Assembly: GCA_021828225.1 (NCBI GenBank) | Contig: JAKASH010000232.1 | Location: 1-5,715, forward strand | Direction of reading: 5' to 3' | DNA length: 5,715 bases | DNA from: Acidobacteriota bacterium | GTDB taxonomy: Bacteria; Acidobacteriota; Terriglobia; UBA7540 | Part shown: positions 1 through 5,715 of the stretch, piece after piece | Layout: every line of letters begins with the position of its first letter | Position numbering within the stretch: position 1 is the stretch's first letter | Notes under the pieces: generated by a model | What the model saw: the letters and a program-made list of their open reading frames with translations, nothing else | What the model was told of the DNA's origin: nothing | The model's database searches: none | Position numbers and translations under genes: made by a program

Positions 1-1
1 C

Positions 2-2227
2 CAGAGCGGCGCGCTCTGCACTGCCATCCTGGACTGGAGCTTGCGCGAGCACGTGGGCTTTAGCGCTTTCGTCTCCGTCGGCTCGATGCTGGACGTGGGC
101 TGGGGCGACCTGATCGACCATCTTGGCGATGATCCAAACACCCACAGCATTATTCTCTACATGGAATCGATTGGCGACCCGCGGGCTTTCCTTTCGGCCG
201 CCCGTGAAGTGGCGCTCTCCAAACCCATCATTGTGATCAAGGCAGGCCGGACAGAGGCTGCGGCGCGCGCGGCGGCTTCCCACACCGGAGCTCTCGCCGG
301 CAGCGACGAGGTGCTGGAAGCCGCGTTCCGGCGTTCCGGCGTCCTGCGGGTCAGCAGCATCGCCGACCTCTTCTCGATGGCCGAGGTTCTGGCCAAGCAG
401 CCCCGCCCGAAAGGACCCCGCCTGGCCATCCTGACCAACGCTGGCGGGCCGGGTGTCCTGGCCACCGACGCTTTATCCGTTCATGGCGGTGAGCTGGCCG
501 TGCTGTCGGACAGCACCATCGAGTCTCTGAACACGTTTTTGCCCCCACACTGGAGCCACAGCAATCCTGTCGACATCCTCGGCGATGCCGAGCCGGACCG
601 CTACGCCAAGGCGGTTGAGATTGTAGCCCAGGATGCGAACAGCGACGGTTTGCTGGTGATTCTGGCCCCGCAGGCGATGACCGATCCTTCGGAGACCGCT
701 GAAAAGTTGAAGCGCTTTGCGAAGCTGAAGGGCAAACCCATCCTGGCAAGCTGGATGGGCGGAACGGAAGTTCTCGCCGGGCAGGAAATTCTGAACAAGG
801 CCAATATCCCCACGTTTCCTTATCCCGATGCCGCCGTTCGCACGTTCCAGTACATGTGGCAGTACAGTTACAACTTGCGGGGCTTGTATGAAACGCCCTC
901 GTTCGTTTTGGGCAGCGAAGAAAATGGCATCAACCGCGCCGGAGTTCAGGAGATCATTCAGCATGTTCAGGAGTCCGGCCGATCCCTTCTGAACGAGTAT
1001 GAGTCCAAGCGGCTGCTTGCGGCTTACAGCATCCCGACGGTTCCGACTTTTGCCGCGACAACTGAAGATGAGGCCGTCGAGCTTGCCGAAAAAGTGGGTT
1101 ACCCCGTGGTTCTGAAGCTTCTTTCTGAAACCATCACTCACAAGACGGATGTGGGCGGCGTTCAGCTTCGCCTGTGTGACGAAGGAGCCGTCCGGCAGGC
1201 TTATCACGCGATCGAAACTTCCGTGCTGGAAAAGATCGGCCCGGGAAATTTTGGCGGCGTCACCGTCCAGCCCATGATCCAGTTCCACGGCTACGAAATC
1301 ATCCTGGGCAGCAGTTTTGATCCCCAGTTTGGCCCGGTCTTGCTGTTTGGATCGGGAGGCCAACTGGTCGAAGTTTATAAAGACCGGGCGCTTGCCTTGC
1401 CTCCGCTCAACACCACCCTGGCCCGGCGGATGATGGAACATACTCGGATCTGGACCGCGCTGCAAGGCGTTCGAGGACAGAAGCCCGTAGACGTCGCCGC
1501 GCTGGAGCGGCTGCTGGTGCGCTTCAGCCAGTTGGTCATCGAACAGCGCCGTATCCGCGAAATCGACATCAACCCGCTGCTCATCTCTTCGGAAGGCATG
1601 ATCGCTCTGGACGCGCGTGTGGTTCTGCACGGCAGCGAGGTCAGCGAAGATCAGTTGCCTAAGCTAGCCATCCGCCCCTACCCTTCCCGGTACAGCTCCA
1701 GGTGGACGATGAAAGACGGTACGCCCGTCATCATTCGCCCCATCCGCCCGGAGGACGAGCCGCTGATGGTGAATTTCCACCACACGCTCTCTGAGCGCAG
1801 CGTCTACATGCGCTACTTCCACATGCTCTCGCTCAGCCGCCGCGTTGAGCACGACCGCCTCACCCGTATCTGCTTCATCGATTATGACCGCGAAACGGCC
1901 CTGGTGGTCGAGCGCGCTGATCCCGCAACTGGATCGAAGGAGATCCTCGGAGTCGGCCGGCTGAGCAAGTTGCGCGGCGTGCGGGGCGCCGAGGTTGCCA
2001 TTATTATCAGCGACCAGTTCCAGCGGAAAGGCCTGGGCACCGAGTTGCTGAACCGCCTGCTGCAGATCAGCCGCGACGAGAAACTGGATTTTGTGGCCGC
2101 GGAAATCCTGCGCGAAAACCCCGAAATGCAGCGCATGGTGCAAAAAGTCGGCTTTAAACTGGAGAGCACCGACGAATCCACCGTGCACGCGGTCTACGAC
2201 TTGAAAAACCACGTCGCCGCCGCCTGA
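2..2227 (+). CDS. NDP-forming acyl-CoA synthetase fused to GNAT acetyltransferase, 5'-truncated
   Basis: The open frame runs from the window edge (codon 1 at base 2) to TGA at 2225-2227, 741 codons. Family members are near 890-910 residues, so about 150-170 residues are missing, essentially the CoA-binding Rossmann domain. The UUG at 41 lies inside conserved sequence (SQSGAL-type motif just before it) and is not the start. Domains in visible numbering: succinyl-CoA-ligase-like region 1-290, with SHTGALAG holding the predicted phosphohistidine H94; ATP-grasp 330-545, with THKTDVGG (H380) and the metal-site-like EIDINPL (520-526); GNAT 570-735, with acetyl-CoA loop QRKGLG at 674-679. The family either makes acyl-CoA from acid, ATP and CoA, or acetylates protein lysines (Pat/PatZ). 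Both expected phosphotransfer histidines are present, which suggests a working synthetase half. It is cytosolic, since no signal or membrane segment is seen. Substrate is unknown. It converges on the minus-strand genes. Confidence 0.93.
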   Translation, partial: QSGALCTAILDWSLREHVGFSAFVSVGSMLDVGWGDLIDHLGDDPNTHSIILYMESIGDPRAFLSAAREVALSKPIIVIKAGRTEAAARAAASHTGALAGSDEVLEAAFRRSGVLRVSSIADLFSMAEVLAKQPRPKGPRLAILTNAGGPGVLATDALSVHGGELAVLSDSTIESLNTFLPPHWSHSNPVDILGDAEPDRYAKAVEIVAQDANSDGLLVILAPQAMTDPSETAEKLKRFAKLKGKPILASWMGGTEVLAGQEILNKANIPTFPYPDAAVRTFQYMWQYSYNLRGLYETPSFVLGSEENGINRAGVQEIIQHVQESGRSLLNEYESKRLLAAYSIPTVPTFAATTEDEAVELAEKVGYPVVLKLLSETITHKTDVGGVQLRLCDEGAVRQAYHAIETSVLEKIGPGNFGGVTVQPMIQFHGYEIILGSSFDPQFGPVLLFGSGGQLVEVYKDRALALPPLNTTLARRMMEHTRIWTALQGVRGQKPVDVAALERLLVRFSQLVIEQRRIREIDINPLLISSEGMIALDARVVLHGSEVSEDQLPKLAIRPYPSRYSSRWTMKDGTPVIIRPIRPEDEPLMVNFHHTLSERSVYMRYFHMLSLSRRVEHDRLTRICFIDYDRETALVVERADPATGSKEILGVGRLSKLRGVRGAEVAIIISDQFQRKGLGTELLNRLLQISRDEKLDFVAAEILRENPEMQRMVQKVGFKLESTDESTVHAVYDLKNHVAAA

Positions 2228-2243
2228 TTACGCGCTTCCCTGT

Positions 2244-2270
2244 AGGCTTCAGCCCGGCAAGGGCCAGCCT
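2244..2270. repeat. Imperfect stem-loop just downstream of the synthetase gene
   Basis: AGGCT (2244-2248) pairs with AGCCT (2266-2270), and GCCC (2252-2255) pairs with GGGC (2261-2264) around a GGCAA loop, giving nine base pairs with a 3-nt/1-nt internal loop. It starts 17 bases after the stop codon at 2227. No U-run follows on the plus strand, only GAAAAT, so it is not a canonical intrinsic terminator. It could block 3' exonucleases or be part of a dispersed palindromic repeat. Confidence 0.5.
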
Positions 2271-2281
2271 GAAAATGGGCA

Positions 2282-2320
2282 GCCACGGGTGGCGCATACC
2301 CCGATGTATCGGGGTGTGCG
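2282..2320. repeat. Two adjacent hairpins in the convergent spacer
   Basis: A small hairpin, GCCAC/GTGGC with a GG loop (2282-2293), abuts a strong one at 2293-2320. In the strong one CGCATACCCCGAT (2293-2305) pairs with ATCGGGGTGTGCG (2308-2320), 13 pairs around a 2-nt loop. One of these pairs is U-G as plus-strand RNA but A-C as minus-strand RNA, so the fold is tighter on the plus strand. It lies about 65 bases after the plus-strand stop codon and 96 bases beyond the minus-strand stop at 2416. A bidirectional transcription barrier is possible, but neither strand shows a U-tract, so a REP-like element is equally plausible. Confidence 0.6.
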
Positions 2321-2384
2321 ATTGCAATGTGAAGGGGCACGAATTTATTAATGTGCTACCGGCGCTGCAACAACATCCGGCTTT

Positions 2385-2413
2385 AATCAAAAACCCGATT
2401 GACCGTGGCTACC
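2385..2413. repeat. Short dispersed repeat, copy A, at the 3' end of the Tat-signal protein gene
   Basis: Plus-strand sequence AATCAAAAACCCGATT (2385-2400) continues as GACCGTGGCTACC to 2413. It matches copy B (3885-3912) at all but two bases plus one length difference in the A-run. AATC and GATT flank the A/C-rich loop and can form a short stem. The repeat ends three bases before the minus-strand stop codon at 2416-2418, so it sits directly after that gene in transcription order. Confidence 0.6.
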
Positions 2414-2415
2414 GG

Positions 2416-3792
2416 CTAGCCAGCCCATTCAGGGAAGGCGGCCATTGCATCCATGTAGTTGTGGATTTTGTCCGTGTGGGCGTCTTCCACCCAACCGCCG
2501 CAACCCGGCCTCAGAGAGTTGTCGCGGGGACACCCACCGTCATTGGTGGCGTAAAGCCCGTAAATGAGCGCCTGCCACGCGAGCCCCTTGAACTCCTCCG
2601 AACCTGTGACAGCCGAATACATGGCGAGCACCGCTCCGTAAGTCGAAAGCGCGCCGCCCCAAGGGTTCATGTCGTCGGTCTGCTCACCGCATACAGGTAC
2701 GCCGTGCCTGATACTGGTGAAATTCCGGATGACGAATTCGATCAGAGCCTTGGCGTGCCGCGCCCAGTCAGGGTCGAGTGCTTCCTTCTTCTCGAGCAAG
2801 TAGCGCGCCAGGTTGTTCGGTGACCAGGAGTTACGATTGTTCAACTCCTGGTGGTCCTCGAAAAACTGCACCCACAGCGAGCCGCCTTGAGAAAGATTGG
2901 GAATCTGGTAGTCACTGATCCACGCCCACAATCTTTGACGGGGTTCCCGAAACTCCCCGTAGCCGTGCTCCAAGAGTTTGTCGAACAGGCGCAGGATGTA
3001 CGACATGTTGGCCGAGACGGGCCCACGACTTTTGCCCGTGCGGTAGTCCACGCGAAAGGGCCAAGGAGATCTGTCCTTAGTCCCGATTCCCATATTGGCG
3101 GCAAGCACCTGCGCATTTTGCAGCGCCTGCTTAACGTACCTGTCGTCTTTGGTCTCTTCGTACAGCAGCATCAGGGCATAGCCCGCGATCCCGCCCTTGT
3201 CCGGCTCGGTCTCGTACGGACGGTCGCCCTGGCAACCGCAGTCGGGTGGCTGCGGGAAACGCTCGCGCCAGCCAGTCGAGCGCGTAAACCGTGGCCACTT
3301 GCCTGTATTCGGCGTGAGGCTGTCCCGCACAAGGTAATCGCCCATGTAACGCGCAACCTGAAGCCACTTCGGATTCCGGGCGCCCCGGGATTTGTAGTAC
3401 TTCAGATAAGAGATGATGCCCATCCCATTCTGCATTGAAGGGATGAAGTCCTTCCTTCTTTCAATCGGCTGGAAATTGCCATCCATGAAGGTCATGCAGA
3501 CAAACCGCGGGTAGCCATGTTCCATGGGACACTTCAAGTACCATTGCATTTCGCGGTCGATGGCATCACCCCATGATGTCCACGGCAACAAGACTCCATG
3601 CGGGTCGTACCGGGCTTTGTGGTTGCCAATCATTGCACCCGAATCGAACCGTTCGGGCTCGGCGAACGGCGCAGAGGGATTCCCTCTAGCCTTAGGAATA
3701 TGGCCACCTAAACCCAAGGAAGCACGCCTTGTTACGAACGCTCCGGCGATCGAACACAGCAGATCGCGGCGCGTGAAGCCTCCCAGCAACAT
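2416..3792 (-). CDS. Tat-exported protein, probable (alpha/alpha)6 six-hairpin glycosidase or lyase-like
   Basis: This encodes 458 residues from ATG at 3792. A longer frame opens with UUG at 3819, but the AGGAGG at 3807-3802, nine bases before the ATG, lies inside it and decides the start. The N-terminus has a twin-arginine motif (TRRDLL, residues 7-12) followed by a short hydrophobic stretch, LLCSIAGAFV (11-20), so export in folded form is likely. The rest is helix-rich with aromatic and G-rich turns recurring about every 50-60 residues (YLKYY near 130, GGIAGYALMLLYEE 200-213, PWPFRVDYRTG 243-253, GGALSTYGAVLAMY 379-392), typical of alpha/alpha toroids that act on polysaccharides. Seven cysteines follow the signal region (88, 99, 185, 187, 368, 421, 431), suggesting disulfides. 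Acidic candidates are D373/D374 and E436/D437. I do not recognise the exact family; substrate and even enzymatic activity are unproven. It lies 139 nt downstream of an MFS permease gene on the same strand. Confidence 0.85.
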   Translation of the reverse strand: MLLGGFTRRDLLCSIAGAFVTRRASLGLGGHIPKARGNPSAPFAEPERFDSGAMIGNHKARYDPHGVLLPWTSWGDAIDREMQWYLKCPMEHGYPRFVCMTFMDGNFQPIERRKDFIPSMQNGMGIISYLKYYKSRGARNPKWLQVARYMGDYLVRDSLTPNTGKWPRFTRSTGWRERFPQPPDCGCQGDRPYETEPDKGGIAGYALMLLYEETKDDRYVKQALQNAQVLAANMGIGTKDRSPWPFRVDYRTGKSRGPVSANMSYILRLFDKLLEHGYGEFREPRQRLWAWISDYQIPNLSQGGSLWVQFFEDHQELNNRNSWSPNNLARYLLEKKEALDPDWARHAKALIEFVIRNFTSIRHGVPVCGEQTDDMNPWGGALSTYGAVLAMYSAVTGSEEFKGLAWQALIYGLYATNDGGCPRDNSLRPGCGGWVEDAHTDKIHNYMDAMAAFPEWAG

Positions 3793-3801
3793 AGAGCTTT
3801 T

Positions 3802-3807
3802 CCTCCT
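3802..3807 (-). promoter_or_regulatory. Shine-Dalgarno of the Tat-signal protein gene
   Basis: A perfect AGGAGG on the minus strand sits nine bases upstream of the ATG at 3792. It lies within the upstream UUG-started extension of the same frame, so it excludes that longer start and places the twin-arginine pair at residues 8-9, normal for a Tat signal. Confidence 0.85.
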
Positions 3808-3876
3808 AACCTTCGCCAAGGGTCGGCATCCCGGTTAGCGCTTTTCTGGCCGTGGGCCTTTTCACAAAGGACAAAC

Positions 3877-3912
3877 CCATGGTCAATCAAAACCCGATTA
3901 ACCGTGGCTTCC
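3877..3912. repeat. Short dispersed repeat, copy B, extended into a hairpin
   Basis: The repeat core AATCAAAACCCGATT (3885-3899), followed by AACCGTGGCTTCC, closely matches copy A at 2385-2413. Here the flanks also pair: CCATGGTCAATC (3877-3888) with GATTAACCGTGG (3896-3907) around a 7-nt AAAACCC loop. As minus-strand RNA this gives 11 pairs (one G-U) with one A-C mismatch. It starts about 20 bases after the permease stop codon (3932-3934), inside the 139-nt gap to the next minus-strand gene. It could attenuate or separate the two messages, but the loop and flanks lack a terminator U-tract. Confidence 0.65.
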
Positions 3913-3931
3913 CAGGAATTTGCCATCACAA

Positions 3932-5185
3932 TCAATCTGCCAGAGCAGGCAGTGCCATTTCATCGAGCTGTTTTCTCTTAAGCCGACTCCCCAACAGAGA
4001 TAGCAGCAATATTGCTGAGATCATGCTGGCGAGGCTATCGGTCAGCAGAAGGCCGCGCACGCCAAAGTACTTGAAGCCTTGCCCATCGGCCCAGGTCATA
4101 TACACAATCGCGAGGTTGGTGGCCGCGGCAAACAATCCCAGTTGCGTGCTGGCCACGGGACTGTTCTGGCCCACTAACTGATAACCCAGCGCGTTGAACG
4201 CCGCATAGGCGATTCCGGCGATGCCGTTGTAGATCAAGGCTCCCAAAATGAAGTCCAAGGGCGTGTGTGGAGAGAGCGCCAGCGCCAGAGCGCAGAGACT
4301 GGTGGTCAAGCCCGCGCCAAGATACAAGTATCCACGGGAAACCCGATTCGCAGCATATCCGCCTAGAAGAGCGCCCAGCGATGCGGTAATGGCGCATCCG
4401 GCACCCGTTACCCAAACCACCGTCGATGCGCTGGTATGGAAGTTCTTGCCCATGCCGGAGAACAGGTTGATGGCCGCTTCTGCGCTGGCCGGAGCAAGGA
4501 AGAGAGCAAAGCCGGTCAGGCACTCCTTCGTCTTCGAGGCTTGCCACGTGGCTTTCATGGCATCGGTAAAAATCTGCCGGAAGCGGAAAGAGGAGCTTCT
4601 GGGTTCGGGAAAGAGCAGGGTCGGCGCGGCGCCCAGCACGATGACTGCGCCCAGGCCGAGACCAAGCCAGTGCAGGGCGATGTGCGGCACAAGAGACATC
4701 ACGGCCAATGATCCCAGTGCGCCACCGCCAAGGTTGGCGACGTTGGTCCACCCGCTTACGGAGCCGCGCAGGGAGTCCGGTGTAAATTGCGCGGTCCACC
4801 CGGTCACCGCGCCGGAAAACAGCACCATCGAGAGCTCGGCCAGCAACAGCAGCGCCGTAGCCTGTCCCAGGTGCGCCGGCGAGAGCAAGAACAGCGCCGC
4901 CGCCAGACAGATGGCCGCGCTCGCTGCCGTAAGCCATGCGTAGGCGCGGCGCGTGAGGCCCGTATCCATGAGAGGTTGCAGCAAAAATCCCCAGAAGGTT
5001 GGCGACATCACTGTCGCGCTGACGGCGGCCACTTTATAAAGCGGGATGCCTAGATGGACCAGCAGAAAAGGCAATGCGGTAATGGTGAACCCCACCACCA
5101 AACCAAAAGGAAAGACGGCCATGCCGACAATCCACGCCGCTGGAGTAACCGTGTGGCCTGATCGAGGTTCCGCAATGTTTGTCAA
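3932..5185 (-). CDS. MFS permease, AmpG/PAT-like, 12 predicted membrane segments
   Basis: This encodes 417 residues. The longest frame opens at UUG 5197, but GGAGG (5195-5191) overlaps that codon and sits five bases before a second UUG at 5185, which I take as the start; the first in-frame ATG would cut into the first membrane segment (residue 22). Hydrophobic segments recur through the protein in two halves split by a basic cytoplasmic linker near residues 195-220 (EPRSSSFRFRQIF, KATWQASKTK). The loop QPLMDTGLTRRAYAWL (70-85) is the MFS motif A region in the form seen in the AmpG/acetyl-CoA transporter (PAT) branch, and GGYAANRVSRGYLYLG (275-290) is its counterpart in the second half. The tail RLKRKQLDE is positively charged, as expected inside. 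AmpG relatives import muropeptides; others carry siderophores or sugars. Substrate is not readable here. It may be co-transcribed with the downstream Tat-signal protein gene. Confidence 0.9.
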   Translation of the reverse strand: MTNIAEPRSGHTVTPAAWIVGMAVFPFGLVVGFTITALPFLLVHLGIPLYKVAAVSATVMSPTFWGFLLQPLMDTGLTRRAYAWLTAASAAICLAAALFLLSPAHLGQATALLLLAELSMVLFSGAVTGWTAQFTPDSLRGSVSGWTNVANLGGGALGSLAVMSLVPHIALHWLGLGLGAVIVLGAAPTLLFPEPRSSSFRFRQIFTDAMKATWQASKTKECLTGFALFLAPASAEAAINLFSGMGKNFHTSASTVVWVTGAGCAITASLGALLGGYAANRVSRGYLYLGAGLTTSLCALALALSPHTPLDFILGALIYNGIAGIAYAAFNALGYQLVGQNSPVASTQLGLFAAATNLAIVYMTWADGQGFKYFGVRGLLLTDSLASMISAILLLSLLGSRLKRKQLDEMALPALAD

Positions 5186-5190
5186 GGATT

Positions 5191-5195
5191 CCTCC
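5191..5195 (-). promoter_or_regulatory. Shine-Dalgarno of the MFS permease gene
   Basis: GGAGG on the minus strand is five bases from the UUG at 5185. It overlaps the alternative UUG at 5197-5195, which has no purine-rich element of its own upstream, so it favours the shorter protein. Confidence 0.7.
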
Positions 5196-5297
5196 AAAAC
5201 TTACATTGTAGAATCAGGACGGCCAACCTGCCCCCATTTTTTGTGCAAATTGTAATGTGGGGTGGACTTGATCGGACTGACTTTTCCCTGTAGCGGC

Positions 5298-5323
5298 GGT
5301 GTCTCCGATACACACCATCGGAG
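5298..5323. repeat. Interleaved inverted repeats (hairpin or pseudoknot)
   Basis: Arm CTCCGAT (5303-5309) pairs perfectly with ATCGGAG (5317-5323) across a 7-nt loop. Arm GGTGT (5298-5302) pairs with ACACC (5312-5316), which is that loop. The order a-b-a'-b' allows either an H-type pseudoknot or two mutually exclusive hairpins. It follows a TTCCCTGTAG motif at 5284-5293 that also occurs at 2236-2245 before the spacer hairpins. Confidence 0.55.
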
Positions 5324-5326
5324 TCC

Positions 5327-5366
5327 AGCAGGTAACACAGAGTTACAAAACAACTCTCTACCTGCT
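5327..5366. repeat. 40-nt two-part hairpin
   Basis: AGCAGGTA (5327-5334) pairs with TACCTGCT (5359-5366), and AGAGTT (5339-5344) pairs with AACTCT (5352-5357) around ACAAAAC. The result is 14 perfect pairs with a 4-nt/1-nt internal loop. No U-run follows on either strand. It could be a palindromic repeat unit or a structured element; I recognise no RNA family. Confidence 0.65.
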
Positions 5367-5411
5367 ACCAGGCTTCATAAATCCATGGCATCAACGCCAC
5401 GCCACGGCCGC

Positions 5412-5439
5412 CACTTCATCATTCACAATTCATAATTCA
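5412..5439 (-). repeat. Degenerate heptamer tandem repeat, four units
   Basis: Read on the minus strand, four contiguous 7-mers are TGAATTA, TGAATTG, TGAATGA and TGAAGTG (5439 down to 5412), sharing TGAA at the start of each. The first unit overlaps the stop codon of the enolase-like remnant (5439-5437). AT-rich heptamer repeats of this sort are typical of intergenic DNA. Confidence 0.65.
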
Positions 5440-5580
5440 AAAAATCATTCCGCATTTTTGCTTACGCCTACTCATCCACGGCGTAGCGGTTGACTTCGCA
5501 ACCTTCCGCGTGGCAAACGCGGCCACGTTTTCAAGCGGAATACAGAGGGTTCTTGCCTGGATCGATTCAATGCGTGCCAT
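5437..5580 (-). pseudogene. N-terminal remnant of a mandelate racemase/enolase-superfamily gene
   Basis: An ATG at 5580 opens a 47-codon frame ending at TGA 5439-5437. Residues 1-27 contain RIESIQARTLCIPLE and then FATRKV, which fits the N-terminal capping domain of mandelate racemase/muconate lactonizing enzymes (a basic-IE-ipLRIPL-like strand, then f-ATR-V). In those proteins a DYVLVRV-type strand should come next. Here the frame turns into low-similarity sequence and ends, whereas intact members are about 350-400 residues. The shifted frame just after the break reads EVNRYAVDE before its own stop, so a small indel may contribute. The rest of the gene is not found in the 240 bases before the permease gene, which points to deletion or rearrangement. 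A weak GAAG lies shortly before the ATG. Alternatives are a chance small ORF or a short hypothetical protein. Confidence 0.45.
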
Positions 5581-5715
5581 AAGCGCTTCAGATGGCCGGA
5601 GCCTTCCTGCCTGGAGATTGTGAAGTCGAAATCATAGCACACGCGTTCCGCCGATTGCGGTCGAGGTTGATGCGCGGGCCAGTGTTTCGAGTAGCGCCGG
5701 GCTTTAAGATCGGAA
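5581..5715. other. Terminal non-coding segment
   Basis: Apart from the promoter-like element, I see no supported gene. A minus-strand frame open from the window edge (5714 to about 5480) has no recognisable similarity and overlaps the better-supported remnant in another frame. The last nine bases, 5707-5715, read AGATCGGAA, identical to the start of the Illumina TruSeq adapter. Confidence 0.5.
5631..5639 (-). promoter_or_regulatory. Extended -10 promoter-like element before the enolase-like remnant
   Basis: Minus-strand TGCTATGAT matches the extended -10 form TG-n-TATAAT with one mismatch. It would place a transcript start near 5624 and a leader of about 44 bases before the ATG at 5580. No good -35 hexamer is visible 16-18 bases upstream, which extended -10 promoters can tolerate. 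Its position, right for the remnant ORF, is what makes it credible. Confidence 0.4.

Larger units (their letters stand above)
5186..5436. other. Non-coding region upstream of the MFS permease
   Basis: About 250 bases with no gene I can support. It contains the permease leader, two copies of a TACAAT -10-like hexamer on the minus strand (5210-5205 and 5254-5249) without a convincing -35, and a run of inverted and tandem repeats listed separately. Base composition is more AT-rich than the neighbouring genes. A short plus-strand frame at 5299-5493 crosses these repeats and is not protein-like. Confidence 0.6.

Noticed and set aside
473..1630. 385-codon minus-strand open frame inside the synthetase gene
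   Set aside because: It is antisense to a strongly conserved coding sequence, has no recognisable domain, and is explained by the codon bias of the plus-strand gene.
2275..2823. Plus-strand frame of 182 codons
   Set aside because: It runs through the spacer hairpins and copy A of the repeat and then antisense into the Tat-signal protein gene; its residues are not protein-like.
2851..3438. Plus-strand frame of 195 codons
   Set aside because: It is a shadow of the Tat-signal protein gene on the opposite strand, with no domain or ribosome binding site.
2385..3912. The two 28-bp repeats as a CRISPR remnant
   Set aside because: There are only two copies 1.5 kb apart with a gene between them, no spacers of regular size and no cas genes.
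4035..4937. 300-codon minus-strand frame overlapping the permease gene in another frame
   Set aside because: It is arginine-rich, lacks membrane periodicity, and lies entirely inside the well-supported permease frame.
5205..5254. Two TACAAT -10-like hexamers upstream of the permease
   Set aside because: Neither has a -35 hexamer at 16-18 bases, and the proximal one would leave almost no leader before the Shine-Dalgarno, so no promoter is called.
5298..5370. Possible tRNA or known riboswitch in the repeat-rich region
   Set aside because: The stems do not form a cloverleaf, there is no T-loop motif or anticodon arm arrangement, and no riboswitch core is recognisable.
5299..5493. Plus-strand 64-codon frame
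   Set aside because: It spans three different inverted or tandem repeats, has no ribosome binding site and is antisense to the enolase-like remnant.

Overview
The window looks like a metagenomic contig, or one end of one, from a moderately GC-rich soil-type bacterium, most likely an acidobacterium. The grounds are gene content and style: a CoA-ligase/GNAT fusion enzyme, a Tat-exported (alpha/alpha)6-like protein, UUG starts, and palindromic intergenic repeats of a kind I associate with Acidobacteriota. The phylum is an inference; no marker gene is present.

Layout. Positions 2-2227 (+) hold the 3' part (741 codons) of an NDP-forming acyl-CoA synthetase fused to a C-terminal GNAT acetyltransferase; its CoA-binding N-terminus is cut off by the window edge. 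Positions 2228-2415 form a convergent intergenic spacer with several stem-loops and one copy of a short repeat. Two minus-strand genes follow, in transcription order: an MFS permease of AmpG/PAT-like character (5185-3932), then a 139-nt gap with the second copy of the repeat, then a Tat-signal protein of likely six-hairpin glycosidase fold (3792-2416). Both minus-strand starts were moved downstream of the longest ORF because Shine-Dalgarno sequences sit inside the longer versions.

Positions 5186-5715 contain no intact gene. They hold several inverted repeats, a degenerate heptamer tandem repeat, and a 47-codon minus-strand ORF whose first 27 or so codons look like the N-terminus of a mandelate racemase/enolase-superfamily enzyme. 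That ORF then loses similarity, so it is probably a gene remnant. An extended -10 promoter-like sequence lies upstream of it. The last nine bases match the start of the common Illumina adapter, which suggests an untrimmed contig end.

How the genes may work together: the permease and the exported protein could form a small glycan-processing and uptake pair. The acyl-CoA synthetase/GNAT protein belongs to acyl-CoA metabolism or protein acylation and is convergent to them, so it is probably unrelated. I see no phage, CRISPR, transposase, defence system or RNA gene, and no clearly novel system. The best leads are the unassigned Tat protein, the repeat copies just after both minus-strand stop codons, and the broken enolase-like gene.
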